Positions 9,104 through 17,544 of a stretch of DNA of 48,123 nucleotides are shown here, in pieces (the first letter of the stretch is position 1; each line of letters begins with the position of its first letter). Origin of the DNA: Planctomycetota bacterium (GTDB lineage: Bacteria; Planctomycetota; Phycisphaerae; WQYP01); contig JAKAEB010000030.1 in NCBI GenBank assembly GCA_021818445.1, positions 1 through 48,123 of the forward strand, given 5' to 3'. Made by a program: the position numbers and the translations under genes. The notes under the pieces were generated by a model. The model made no database searches. It had not been told where the DNA came from and saw nothing but the letters and a program-made list of their open reading frames with translations.

Positions 9104-9527
9104 ATGCGCGATCTCCATAGAAACACCACCGCCGAAGTATGTCGACCAACGGGCCGACCTTGGGGACTGATTTTAACCTCTGCCCGGCACAGGTACAATT
9201 TGCACTATTCTCACGTCCACATGCGTCAATCCGCCCACCGGCAGGTCTGCGACCACATGTACACGGATAGCTGCGTAACATGTGCCCATGCGTGAGCGAT
9301 GCAGGGTGCGGTCGTCTGGGCGATCAAGTTTGATTGACTTCGTACCACCAGTGCGGTTGAGGTTATGCATGACCAGCTTGCAGGATGGCGATCGGGGTTA
9401 AAAGCGTTATCTGTTGGACACACATGCGGTGTGGTTAATCCGGAGCGCAATTAAAAGCCCGTCATATTTCAGACGGGCTAAGAGTTTGGGAGGAAGAAGC
9501 GGATCGTGAACCGATCCGAGTAATTGC
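9104..9527 (-). other. Intergenic stretch, 424 bases
   Basis: No gene is seen. The right part holds two hairpins downstream of the small H1-like gene: CGGATCG/CGATCCG at 9500-9518 and the terminator at 9456-9479. The remainder should contain the promoter of the OmpA lipoprotein gene; no convincing -35/-10 pair stands out. Confidence 0.5.
9456..9479 (-). terminator. Rho-independent terminator of the H1-like gene
   Basis: Read on the minus strand, AGCCCGTC and GACGGGCT form a perfect 8-bp stem with an 8-base loop, followed by TTTTAATT. It lies about 50 bases after the stop of the small Lys-rich gene and is oriented to end its transcript. Confidence 0.7.
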
Positions 9528-9638
9528 TTACTTGCGCTTGGCTGCGGACTTCTTCGTGCTTTTCTTGGCCGTTTTTTTTGGGCTTGCCGATTTCTTCGTG
9601 CTTTTTTTGGCGGCCGGCTTTTTCTTAGTTGGCATCAT
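9528..9638 (-). CDS. 36-residue Lys/Ala-rich histone-H1-like peptide
   Basis: A short gene of ATG plus 35 codons. About 45% of residues are Lys or Arg and the rest are nearly all Ala, Ser, Thr and Pro. The KKSTKKSA motif occurs twice, with PAAKKSTKK and SPKKTAKKS variants and a KRK end, like the disordered tails of histone H1 and bacterial H1-like/AlgP proteins. There are two candidate ATGs (9638 and 9635). A strong ribosome-binding site, GGGGGTGAT, lies just upstream. A terminator hairpin follows at 9456-9479. It is likely a DNA- or RNA-binding nucleoid peptide; that role is inferred from composition only. It is a single-gene unit between the OmpA and DUF58 genes. Confidence 0.75.
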   Translation of the reverse strand: MMPTKKKPAAKKSTKKSASPKKTAKKSTKKSAAKRK

Positions 9639-9795
9639 GTATCACCCCCTTTCAATGATCTAGAAGCCATTACGTTAAGTTATCGGCGACTTGACAATAA
9701 ATTCATCAGATATTTACAAATATTTCGGTTTTTTTTCAGCCGGCCTGCGTTTTTTTTTCTCATTCAGCGCCCGTGGTAGCGCGATCGGGAAAATA

Positions 9796-10644
9796 TTATG
9801 TGCGGACGTCCAGTGCAAAACCCCCTGTGGAAAGGGCTAAACGCGCGAGGGACGATCCATGTTGATGCAGCGCCGCGCGATACGCATGGATGCAATCTGC
9901 ATCATGGCGCGCGAATATTTTTTTTTCTGTTTCCATGTCCACCAACTCATTATGGAGTAGCGGCGACGGATCAATCTCCGTCTGTGACAGGACACGCACC
10001 AGATTCATCCGACGATTGCACCGCTTTGGCAGCGTGGGCGCATGGGGCAAAAAATCGCTGATGATCGTCATCGCCTGCGCCCCCGATTGACGCGCCGCGC
10101 CGATGGCAATGGCGCGGTCCATCTCGATGACGCCATCCGGTGTGATGGCCGCCAACGCCTTGATTAAACGAATTAATTTTTCCGGTGCCTTTATTTTTTC
10201 ATCTTTTTGTATCGACTGCAAATGATCGCCGGTGATCACGTCAACGCCTAATCGATAACCGTGCTTCCAGCATTGCACGGCGGCATCCATGATGGCCCAG
10301 CATGCCGCACTGAATTTGCCGGGCGAGCCGTAACCCATACTTTTTGATGCATCAATCAGCAGTAACTGCGGATTTGCATTGATCGATTCAAAAAGCCGAA
10401 TGATGGGCTGATCCAACCGCGCCAGCGCCATCCAATCCAGAAAGCGTGTATCGTCGCCCGGTGCGTAAGGTCGAAAGTCGGCCAAGTCATAGCCACGATT
10501 CGACGTTTGTCGCGACAGGTTCTGTCCCAAATGCAGCGCGCGACCAGACCGCCCGGTTTTAACCTCACGCAAAAGCCGCTTCATTATTTCTGCGGGCTGA
10601 AGACTTCTGAATTCGGGCCGCGTTTCATGGATCAACTGCATCAC
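9796..10644 (-). CDS. DUF58 (vWA-like) domain protein
   Basis: A compact DUF58 protein without membrane segments. The hallmark GRALHLGQNLS, YDLADFRPYAPGDDTRFLDW and the vWA-like MIDAS segment LLLIDASKSMGYG (Asp-x-Ser-x-Ser) are all present; here DASKS supplies the metal-site residues. DUF58 proteins usually act with MoxR-type AAA ATPases in envelope-associated complexes. No MoxR gene adjoins this one; the nearest is at 18.9-19.8 kb. The start ATG at 10644 lies 6 bases after the recG stop, with GGGGGCGGTG before it, so the two are probably co-transcribed. Confidence 0.82.
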   Translation of the reverse strand: MMQLIHETRPEFRSLQPAEIMKRLLREVKTGRSGRALHLGQNLSRQTSNRGYDLADFRPYAPGDDTRFLDWMALARLDQPIIRLFESINANPQLLLIDASKSMGYGSPGKFSAACWAIMDAAVQCWKHGYRLGVDVITGDHLQSIQKDEKIKAPEKLIRLIKALAAITPDGVIEMDRAIAIGAARQSGAQAMTIISDFLPHAPTLPKRCNRRMNLVRVLSQTEIDPSPLLHNELVDMETEKKIFARHDADCIHAYRAALHQHGSSLARLALSTGGFALDVRT

Positions 10645-10650
10645 CGCCCC

Positions 10651-12750
10651 CTATGCCACATCGGCCAATAAAAGTGTAGATTCATAGCGGCGATACACCT
10701 CGTGGCGCAGCCGGGCATTTTCGGGTGCGATCAAATGGGGGTCGGCGGCAATGACTACGGCGGCGTCGCGTCGGGTCATCTGCAAAAAGGGAATTTCCAG
10801 CAAAAAGTCAGGAAATAAAAATTCAGGCATGCCGCTTTGCCGCGTGCCCACCATTTCTCCCATACCACGAAGACGGAGGTCTTCTTCCGCCACACGAAAT
10901 CCACTGGCATTTTTAACCAGCGCATCGAGGCGTGCTTTGGCTTCGTCTGAATCGTCATCACTGCACAGAATGCAGACAGATTTGAGGTTGGATCGGCCAA
11001 TTCGTCCGCGCAATTGATGCAGTTGCGCCAGGCCGAAACGCTCCGCCTGCCGGATCAGCATGATGGTAGCATTAGGAACATCCACTCCCACTTCAATAAT
11101 CGTGGTAGAAACCAGCACATGGATGTGCCCCGCACGAAACTGGTCCATGGTCTGATGGCGCTGTTCCGCGGCCAGCCGCGAATGCATAGGCTCGACGCGA
11201 ATGTCCGTCGGCAGGTGACGGGTTAAATCGGTCAACACCGCCGTCACGCTGTCCAACTCTGAAACCCCATCTTCAATGGCGGGTGCCACCACATACACCT
11301 GCCGACCGTCGCGTATCTGCTGCTGCATGTATTGATACACTTCAGGCAATTGCTCGCTGGTGACTTTTCGCGTGATGACAGGGTGGCGGCCGGGCGGCAA
11401 GCCATCGATGATCGACACATCCAGATCGCCAAAGTAAGTCATGGCCAGCGTGCGGGGGATGGGCGTGGCGGTCATTACCAGTGTGTGCACGTTGGCCTGC
11501 CGATGGCGGAGCATGGCACGTTGCTGCACGCCGAATTTGTGCTGCTCATCAACCACCAGCAAGGCGAGGTGCCCAAATTCCACCGGGTCGCTCAGCAGGG
11601 CGTGCGTACCAATAACCAAATGCAATTCGCCGCTTTTCAGGCGGGCGATAATGTCCGCACGTTTGGCGGGTGCTGCGCCGGCTGTGAGCAATTCAACTTG
11701 CACGCGGCTGCCAGAGAGCAGATGGCTGATGGATTCAAAGTGCTGTTCGGCGAGTAGCTCGGTGGGTGCAAGCAGAGCAGTCTGCTTACCGGCCGCCACC
11801 GCCATCAGCATGGCGTAGAGCGCCACAACCGTTTTTCCACTTCCGACATCGCCCTGCAAGAGCCGATTCATCGGATCGCGGTGCGACAGATCGCGTCGCA
11901 AATCCGCAATGACACGATTTTGAGCCGGTGTGAGTTCAAAAGGTATCAGCGCACGGATTCGCTGGTCCACGCGGTCATCGGTGCGTAATTTTTCAGCCAC
12001 TGTCGAATGCTTTTGGTGATAGCGTCGTATCTCCAGCGCCAATTGGAAAAGAATTATTTCGTGATAGGCAATGGTGCGCTGGGCCCGGACGATCTCGGGT
12101 GTACTTGTGGGCTGGTGCAATCGGCGGTACGCCTGCCGCAGGGGAATTAAATGCCTCTCCAAAAGATAAGCCTCGCTGAACCACTCCACAATGTCCGCAA
12201 GGCATTCTTCCAGATGCTGAGCGACCAGATCGGCGATAAAACGCTTGGATAAATCAGCCGATGCGGGGTAGACCGGTTCAATGCCATCGCGGGGTGGGAC
12301 AGCTTCAATTTTTTCGACCAGTTTAATTTCCGGCTGTACGAGTTGAATGCGTCCCTTGTAGGTTCCCGCCTTACCGGCGGCATGCAGCAAGGTTTCCGGT
12401 TTTATTTTGTCGGCCAGATCGCGCCGGTTGAACCAGGTCAGAACACATCGGCCGCTGGCATCTTCCAACAATGCCTCGAAACGCATGGGACGCCGCCGGT
12501 GCAAGCGTGTCTGTACCACCATTCCCTGTACGGTAACCATTTGTCCAGCCTTGATCTGCGTAATGGGCAGGCCATTTTGAAATTGCTCATAACGCCGTGG
12601 CAACCAGTTGAGCAAATCAAGCGTGGTGATAATACCCAGTTGTGCGAGTTGAGAACGGCGGCGTGGTGTCAGGCCGGCAAATGCCAAGGCACGACCGCCC
12701 ACGGGCGGTTCGGCGGTGACCGGATTTTCTATCGGTGCGTCCTGCATCAT
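10651..12750 (-). CDS. recG: ATP-dependent DNA helicase RecG
   Basis: A superfamily-2 helicase that regresses stalled replication forks and branch-migrates Holliday junctions. The N-terminal wedge/OB domain covers about residues 60-160. Helicase motifs follow: GDVGSGKT (about 300-307, Walker A), APTELLAEQH (Ia), DEQHKFG (II), TATPIPRTLA (III), STTIIEVGVDVPNA (V) and QLRGRIGRS (VI). The C-terminal RecG wedge contact FRVAEEDLRLRGMGEMVGTRQSG is typical. At 699 residues it is full length. ATG 12750 and ATG 12747 are both possible starts. The DUF58 gene follows closely. Confidence 0.96.
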   Translation of the reverse strand: MMQDAPIENPVTAEPPVGGRALAFAGLTPRRRSQLAQLGIITTLDLLNWLPRRYEQFQNGLPITQIKAGQMVTVQGMVVQTRLHRRRPMRFEALLEDASGRCVLTWFNRRDLADKIKPETLLHAAGKAGTYKGRIQLVQPEIKLVEKIEAVPPRDGIEPVYPASADLSKRFIADLVAQHLEECLADIVEWFSEAYLLERHLIPLRQAYRRLHQPTSTPEIVRAQRTIAYHEIILFQLALEIRRYHQKHSTVAEKLRTDDRVDQRIRALIPFELTPAQNRVIADLRRDLSHRDPMNRLLQGDVGSGKTVVALYAMLMAVAAGKQTALLAPTELLAEQHFESISHLLSGSRVQVELLTAGAAPAKRADIIARLKSGELHLVIGTHALLSDPVEFGHLALLVVDEQHKFGVQQRAMLRHRQANVHTLVMTATPIPRTLAMTYFGDLDVSIIDGLPPGRHPVITRKVTSEQLPEVYQYMQQQIRDGRQVYVVAPAIEDGVSELDSVTAVLTDLTRHLPTDIRVEPMHSRLAAEQRHQTMDQFRAGHIHVLVSTTIIEVGVDVPNATIMLIRQAERFGLAQLHQLRGRIGRSNLKSVCILCSDDDSDEAKARLDALVKNASGFRVAEEDLRLRGMGEMVGTRQSGMPEFLFPDFLLEIPFLQMTRRDAAVVIAADPHLIAPENARLRHEVYRRYESTLLLADVA

Positions 12751-12915
12751 CTGTCAACATACCATCCCCACCGGCAACCACAAGGTGCCGTGCTGAAAGC
12801 CGGATTATTCCAGGCCGACGGAACGCCGACCCAAGCGTGGGCGCGAATGCGGCAATGCATCCGACCGCCGGTGCAAAATTGGCAGCGAGATCGCTTAACC
12901 TCAAATCAATTCCTG

Positions 12916-13236
12916 TTACTGCGGGTTATTTTTCTTTTTCGCAAGGTATTGCTGTCGACCCGATTCCCAGATTTCTTCATTAACCGCGGCGGCATCTTGT
13001 TCGCGGATCGAAGGCGTCTGGACGTCAGCACTACGCCAAGGCGGGGTATACGGTTGGCAAAATTGGCCATGGAGTTTTTTCAGCATCGGCACGCACCACC
13101 CGCAGCCCGTGCCCGCGGAGAGGCAATCGGATATTTCCGATGCATACTTCGGTTTTTCAACCTTGCAGAAGGTTTCAATTTTCTGCAGGCTTACCTTGAA
13201 ACAGAAACAGACTGTGTCGTCGGGCCTTAACGCCAT
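12916..13236 (-). CDS. BFD-type [2Fe-2S] ferredoxin-like protein
   Basis: A small protein with the bacterioferritin-associated-ferredoxin fold. Cys ligands lie at C10 and C12 (VCFCF) and at C45 and C48 (GTGCGWC), spaced as in BFD domains, with the expected helix between them. Family members bind a [2Fe-2S] cluster and release iron from bacterioferritin or serve as redox modules. The 40-residue Gln/Asn/Lys-rich tail after the domain is not part of the family. No bacterioferritin gene is adjacent; recG follows after 165 bases. Confidence 0.82.
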   Translation of the reverse strand: MALRPDDTVCFCFKVSLQKIETFCKVEKPKYASEISDCLSAGTGCGWCVPMLKKLHGQFCQPYTPPWRSADVQTPSIREQDAAAVNEEIWESGRQQYLAKKKNNPQ

Positions 13237-13321
13237 AAATGCACCTTACCTGCTGAAAGAATCACCAAACCCAACGGGCTACATCCCCCGCGACATGCCA
13301 CACAGGCCCGGGACGGGTGTA

Positions 13322-15028
13322 CTAGAATTTAGCGGCGGCCTTTTCATCAAAACCTTTAAATCCGTAACACTTCCACACATTGAGCGTCTTAAAAAGCACA
13401 TGATGATAATAGAGGGGTATGTGCATCATAGGCGACACCTTGACAAACGCTGGCTTGATAACGTGGTTGAAGATGGGTCCTGAAAACGACCCGGTCAGCA
13501 CGGCATCCCGCCCGGCATAGCGCAATTGCCCCGCCTTGTTTTTTTGATCAATGCCCGGCCATAGATCATATTGACTCTGCCGACCTCCGCTTATCTGACC
13601 GATGCAAAACACAAATGGGTTGCCATGAATATAAAAATCCAGGCTGCTGGCCACATCCCAGCGATTACTGATGACCAATGGCTTGGGACCTTTGCCACTC
13701 CACATGGATAGCCGAACTTTTTGGATTGCATCGGCCCGCAATTTCATACCGTGCAATCGCGCTGCCGGGTCCCAACGCGGAAATGGGATACCGTGATGTT
13801 CCCAGGTGGCGGCCCATGAATAGAGCCGCTGCACATTTTCGGCCAGTACGGTGAGCGAAAATCCCCACGCTACGGCCGCGATAATCCAAAATCGCCACGC
13901 CTTTTGCAATTTACCGGGGTCATTGAACCAGTGCGTTGCCAGACCAGCGAGCAAAATGATGGCGGTAAAATATCCCGCGGCCGGCCAGTTTGGTTCAACT
14001 TTTGTCCAAAGCGAGAGAATAAAATAAAAGCCAAATATGGGCAGCGTCATGCCCAGTAAAAAGGCCATGCGGACTTTTTCAATATCATCACCGGCGCGTC
14101 GCATTTTAGCGATGGCCTGCCAGATAGCCGCCACCATCAGGCCAAATAATATTCCGGCCAGGATGCCGGCCTGCGATGCGATGTACAAGCCGACGTGCGC
14201 GGGTAATTGCTCGAGATGAGCCAGCACGCCGGAGTGGCTTTCCAAGCCCCCCTCGCCACCAATGTGCAGAAACATGATCCAATGATGCTGCGCATTCCAG
14301 ATAAGTGTTGGTATCTGCATGGCCAGACCCAACAGTACAGCGCCCAGCGCATGCCAGGTTGCGAGCCGTCGCCGCAGGTAAGGATGCATGAAGGCAGCAA
14401 TCAGCGCCGACGGCGGCAGGAACAACAGCACCGGCTTGGCAAGAATTCCCAGGCCGAACAAGGCCCCTGCCAGATACAGCCAGCCGGCAGGTGCCTTCCC
14501 GGTGGGAAGTGTGCCATCAGTTTGGGGTTCAACCGCCATCCACAGGCACACCACGGCCCATGCCCAGCATAAATACATGGGCGAATCGATCGTCATGATT
14601 AAACTGCCAACGGCAAAAACCGGCGCACCGGCCGAAAGCAGGATGGCCATAAGTCCGGCGCGATCATCGCGAAACATCCGCCGTGCCAAAAACCAGGTGG
14701 CGATTCCGCTTAGCAGCGAAAAAATGACTGCGGGAGTTCGTATGACTGGCATACATGCAAGTGGTGCACCAAATAGACGGCCTATGTGCGTGGCAACATA
14801 AATAATGGCCGCGATTCCCGGCCCCTTAGAATAATATCCCCACGCCATGTGCTGCGACCAAAGCCAGTAATGGCTTTCATCTTCCGACAGATCAAATGGG
14901 CAGTTGTGGTAAAGAAAAACCAGATTTGAAATAAAACTGACCACCAACAGCGTGATGGCCACCACGCTGCACCACGGCCGAGAGATAAATTCACCCAATT
15001 TTTTTGCGACAGGCGTACTTTGGTTCAT
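13322..15028 (-). CDS. GT39/ArnT-like membrane glycosyltransferase
   Basis: An integral membrane transferase of the protein-mannosyltransferase/ArnT superfamily, which moves a sugar from a polyprenyl-phosphate donor to a lipid or protein on the outer face of the membrane. About ten hydrophobic helices are visible. The first periplasmic loop carries the acidic catalytic motif DLSEDESHYWLWSQ, followed by YYSKGPG. A soluble C-terminal domain of about 150 residues follows the last helix. The start ATG at 15028 lies 33 bases after the MazG-like gene on the same strand. Donor and acceptor cannot be named. Confidence 0.82.
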   Translation of the reverse strand: MNQSTPVAKKLGEFISRPWCSVVAITLLVVSFISNLVFLYHNCPFDLSEDESHYWLWSQHMAWGYYSKGPGIAAIIYVATHIGRLFGAPLACMPVIRTPAVIFSLLSGIATWFLARRMFRDDRAGLMAILLSAGAPVFAVGSLIMTIDSPMYLCWAWAVVCLWMAVEPQTDGTLPTGKAPAGWLYLAGALFGLGILAKPVLLFLPPSALIAAFMHPYLRRRLATWHALGAVLLGLAMQIPTLIWNAQHHWIMFLHIGGEGGLESHSGVLAHLEQLPAHVGLYIASQAGILAGILFGLMVAAIWQAIAKMRRAGDDIEKVRMAFLLGMTLPIFGFYFILSLWTKVEPNWPAAGYFTAIILLAGLATHWFNDPGKLQKAWRFWIIAAVAWGFSLTVLAENVQRLYSWAATWEHHGIPFPRWDPAARLHGMKLRADAIQKVRLSMWSGKGPKPLVISNRWDVASSLDFYIHGNPFVFCIGQISGGRQSQYDLWPGIDQKNKAGQLRYAGRDAVLTGSFSGPIFNHVIKPAFVKVSPMMHIPLYYHHVLFKTLNVWKCYGFKGFDEKAAAKF

Positions 15029-15061
15029 TCCACATTTTCCGCAATTTGAAAACTGCGGTTT

Positions 15062-15430
15062 TTACTCCTTTATGATGGGGCGGTGATACACCCCTTGAAA
15101 TTTTTCCGCGGGGTATTTGGCGGCATTGCGAGCCATCTTTTCCCTTACGGCCGTTGCGATATCAATGTTTGCCGCTTGCGCCAGAGACACCAGAAAAGTC
15201 ATCACATCCGCCAATTCGTCACTGACCGCCTGCCGAAACGCGACATCGGCCATTTTTTTGTCCGCCTCCTGCGGAGACAACCAGAGGAAAAGCTCCAGTA
15301 ATTCCGCTGCTTCAACCGAAATGGCCTTGGCCAGATGTTCCGGTCGGTGGAATTTTTGCCACTGCCGGGCGGTTACAAATTCTGCCATTGCCTGTTTCAA
15401 ATCGGCAATAGTAGTTTGAGCATCATTCAT
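15062..15430 (-). CDS. MazG-like nucleotide pyrophosphohydrolase
   Basis: A short all-alpha NTP pyrophosphohydrolase of the MazG/RS21-C6 (dCTPase) type, which cleaves non-canonical or surplus (d)NTPs to the monophosphate. The metal-binding acidic helices are clear: VEAAELLELFLW (ExxE) and DELADVMTFLVSL (ExxD). WQKFHRPEHLAKA is the typical N-terminal segment. At 122 residues it matches the single-domain branch. It leads a two-gene run into the GT39 gene. Confidence 0.88.
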   Translation of the reverse strand: MNDAQTTIADLKQAMAEFVTARQWQKFHRPEHLAKAISVEAAELLELFLWLSPQEADKKMADVAFRQAVSDELADVMTFLVSLAQAANIDIATAVREKMARNAAKYPAEKFQGVYHRPIIKE

Positions 15431-15444
15431 TTTCCGCCGCCTGC

Positions 15445-15642
15445 CTACGCACCATCACCGAGGAAACAGTACTGGAATTTGATCTCAATCGCCACCGTCG
15501 CGGGGTCTGCACATCCGCAGCCTGGCTGTGCGTCGGCGGTAACCTTGGTGCCAACTAATCTCTTATGCCAAAAGCCCGTTTCTCCATTTCCGGCCGAGGC
15601 AATACACCTCCGCATGGCTGCGGGAACCCCAATGCTGACCAA
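15445..15642 (-). CDS. Possible small ORF upstream of the MazG-like gene
   Basis: A 65-codon frame (TTG 15642, or ATG 15615 giving 56 residues) ending 14 bases before the MazG-like start. The C-terminal half, with the Cys cluster PGCGCADP and then VAIEIKFQYCF, reads like coding sequence. There is no clear ribosome-binding site and I know no family for it. It may be a fragment or not a gene at all. Confidence 0.2.
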   Translation of the reverse strand: MVSIGVPAAMRRCIASAGNGETGFWHKRLVGTKVTADAQPGCGCADPATVAIEIKFQYCFLGDGA

Positions 15643-15799
15643 CTCCGGAGGCGCACGCCATAACTGTTTTTAGGTTGAAGGGCGTTAACAATAGAAGCCA
15701 TGGTGAAACCGTGTTATTCTCATGCTGGAGGCGGGGCACCCTTGCAAGAATGGCATAGACGCTTTACCGTCTTTCCGGTTGTCGACGGAGAACTTCCAC

Positions 15800-16549
15800 T
15801 TGGCTGCAAAAGAGCGCATTTTGACAACCCTTCGTACCTACCCAGTGATCAGCCAGAAACATATTGAAACCGTGTGCACGGGCGGCATTAACGATAACGG
15901 AGAGTGGCGACGGCTCTATCCGGTACCGCTGCGTTACTTAGAGGATAAAAAACAGTATAAAACGTTTGACATCTTGGAGGTGCAGTTAGAACCGGGAAAG
16001 GACACCCGTCCCGAAAGCCGTTTCCCCGTTATCGCAAGTATGCGTGTTACTTCCAGCCTGAAGGGTTGGGCGGAGCGCCGACGCTGGGTGGAACCAACTG
16101 CTTTTAACTCTTTGCATGAAATGGAGGCGGCAGGCCGATCGCTCGCACCCGTTCGGGTGAAGAAAGTGCTTGAATTCATCGCAAACCCCGTCTCCGCCGA
16201 CTGGACCCCTGCACAGTCGGAAAACCTCCGACAGGGCAACCTTTTTATAGAACGTAAACCACTACAAAAAATTCCGTTCGATTTTCGCTTCCACTGGATC
16301 GACGGTGCCGGGAAGGAATACAATTCTCATGCGATAGCTTGGGAGTTCGGCGAAACTTGGAGAAAGTACAAGATGTCGTACCCAGATCCCGTGGCCGTCA
16401 TGCGAGATAAATGGATGAACGACTTGTGCTCACCAAAACGCGATTTACTTTTTTTCATGGGCAATGACAACCGCTTTCGGGATCAGTTTTACTTGTGCGG
16501 CATATTTGGGCCGCCAAAGCCAAAGGTATCTGATGGAATCCTCTGGTAA
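15800..16549 (+). CDS. Conserved hypothetical protein paired with DUF488
   Basis: Unrecognised function. The N-terminal block reads ERILTTLRTYPVISQKHIET, VCTGGI, then WRRLYPVPLRYLED, the arrangement I associate with a conserved prokaryotic family found beside DUF488 genes. The middle includes the KVLEFIANP and FDFRFHW segments. The start is uncertain: TTG at 15800 has GGAG 9 bases upstream and begins right at the conserved block; ATG at 15722 would add 26 non-conserved residues and has no ribosome-binding site. The end overlaps the DUF488 gene by 17 bases, so the two are translated together. Confidence 0.7.
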   Translation: MAAKERILTTLRTYPVISQKHIETVCTGGINDNGEWRRLYPVPLRYLEDKKQYKTFDILEVQLEPGKDTRPESRFPVIASMRVTSSLKGWAERRRWVEPTAFNSLHEMEAAGRSLAPVRVKKVLEFIANPVSADWTPAQSENLRQGNLFIERKPLQKIPFDFRFHWIDGAGKEYNSHAIAWEFGETWRKYKMSYPDPVAVMRDKWMNDLCSPKRDLLFFMGNDNRFRDQFYLCGIFGPPKPKVSDGILW

Positions 16550-17105
16550 AGAATTTGGGCGACGCAGGGATCGCAACGCTGCGTCAATTGAGCGGGCTTT
16601 TGGCATAACGGTCGCTGAGCCGCAGGCGACCGGGCGAGCAACCCGATACCGCACCATCCGCGAGGGTGGTCCGGCTACCGTTTTCACTGTCGGCTACGAA
16701 AAGCGCGACGGTGAAGAGCTGATGGCGTTGCTTAAAGATGCTGGAATCGATTTGCTGGCAGACATTCGCGAGAAACCTCTTTCGCGCGTGCCGGATTTTC
16801 GCGCAACAGCCTTGCGGGGCTTCTGTGAAAATGTCGGCATTGAATATCGAAATTGGCCGGCTCTCGGCTCCACAGAGAAACTTCGCGAAAATCTAAAACT
16901 CACTGGCGACTTTGGGCGGTTTGAACGCGAATTTCGTAAATATGTAATCCGGAACGGCAAGGACGCACTGCACGAACTCGCCAATGAGGCGAAGACGAAA
17001 TCCACCGCACTGCTCTGTTACGAGCGCCTTCACGAAGAGTGCCATCGCAGCACTGTTGCCGAATTATTAGCTGACGAGCTTGGTGCCGGAATCGTCGCCA
17101 TTTGA
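16533..17105 (+). CDS. DUF488 domain protein
   Basis: A DUF488-family protein of about 190 residues. The domain begins at TVFTVGYEKRDGEELMALL, has the DIREKPLSR motif and ends with the family's Cys-containing signature LLCYERLHEECHR. The biochemical role of DUF488 is not established as far as I know; the conserved Cys and Arg suggest nucleotide or nucleic-acid chemistry, which is inference. The ATG at 16533 with AAGG upstream is preferred to an earlier frame start at 16464 that lies deep inside the partner gene. About 55 residues before the domain are Arg-rich and not conserved. Confidence 0.8.
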   Translation: MESSGKEFGRRRDRNAASIERAFGITVAEPQATGRATRYRTIREGGPATVFTVGYEKRDGEELMALLKDAGIDLLADIREKPLSRVPDFRATALRGFCENVGIEYRNWPALGSTEKLRENLKLTGDFGRFEREFRKYVIRNGKDALHELANEAKTKSTALLCYERLHEECHRSTVAELLADELGAGIVAI

Positions 17106-17544
17106 GCTTGTTGTTTAAGCCGGAAAATAACACGGACTTTCGGCATAAGGAAAAATATGGTGCCGTGATGAGGGGCTCTGTATGGGCCCAGTAAACCGCT
17201 ACGCTACGACCAAACCAGAGATGAATATCGCCGTTCTTGGGAGTCAATGCCCGAAAACGGCGTGGTATTTCCGATAGGTAGCAAGAAACATGGTATCAAT
17301 TCATGGCTGGCGTTGCTCCGATGCCACGAGAAACAGACAACATAGTTGCAAAAACTATTAAACACCGGGACACTTCTCGGATGCGGGCCGCCAGTGTACC
17401 GTTCGGCCGATATCATCCCACCACCCTAAACTTCGCGGGATTATTTATCGCGTCCAGGCTGAGAGAGCATGATCGCCGGGGTTTCATAATTTTGGGCACT
17501 GCCTGAGTGTCCGCCGCCAACGCAGCAGTCTAAGTGAACAGCCC
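17106..17544 (+). other. Intergenic stretch, 439 bases, between convergent genes
   Basis: Lies between the DUF488 gene and the convergent DUF58 gene. Two short overlapping frames on opposite strands (17303-17506 plus, 17204-17416 minus) lack ribosome-binding sites and resemble nothing I know. No clear terminator hairpin is seen. Confidence 0.4.

Noticed and set aside
9691..9725. A sigma-70-like TTGACA box on the plus strand at 9691
   Set aside because: The -10 region at proper spacing is poor and no plus-strand gene follows; it faces a minus-strand gene.
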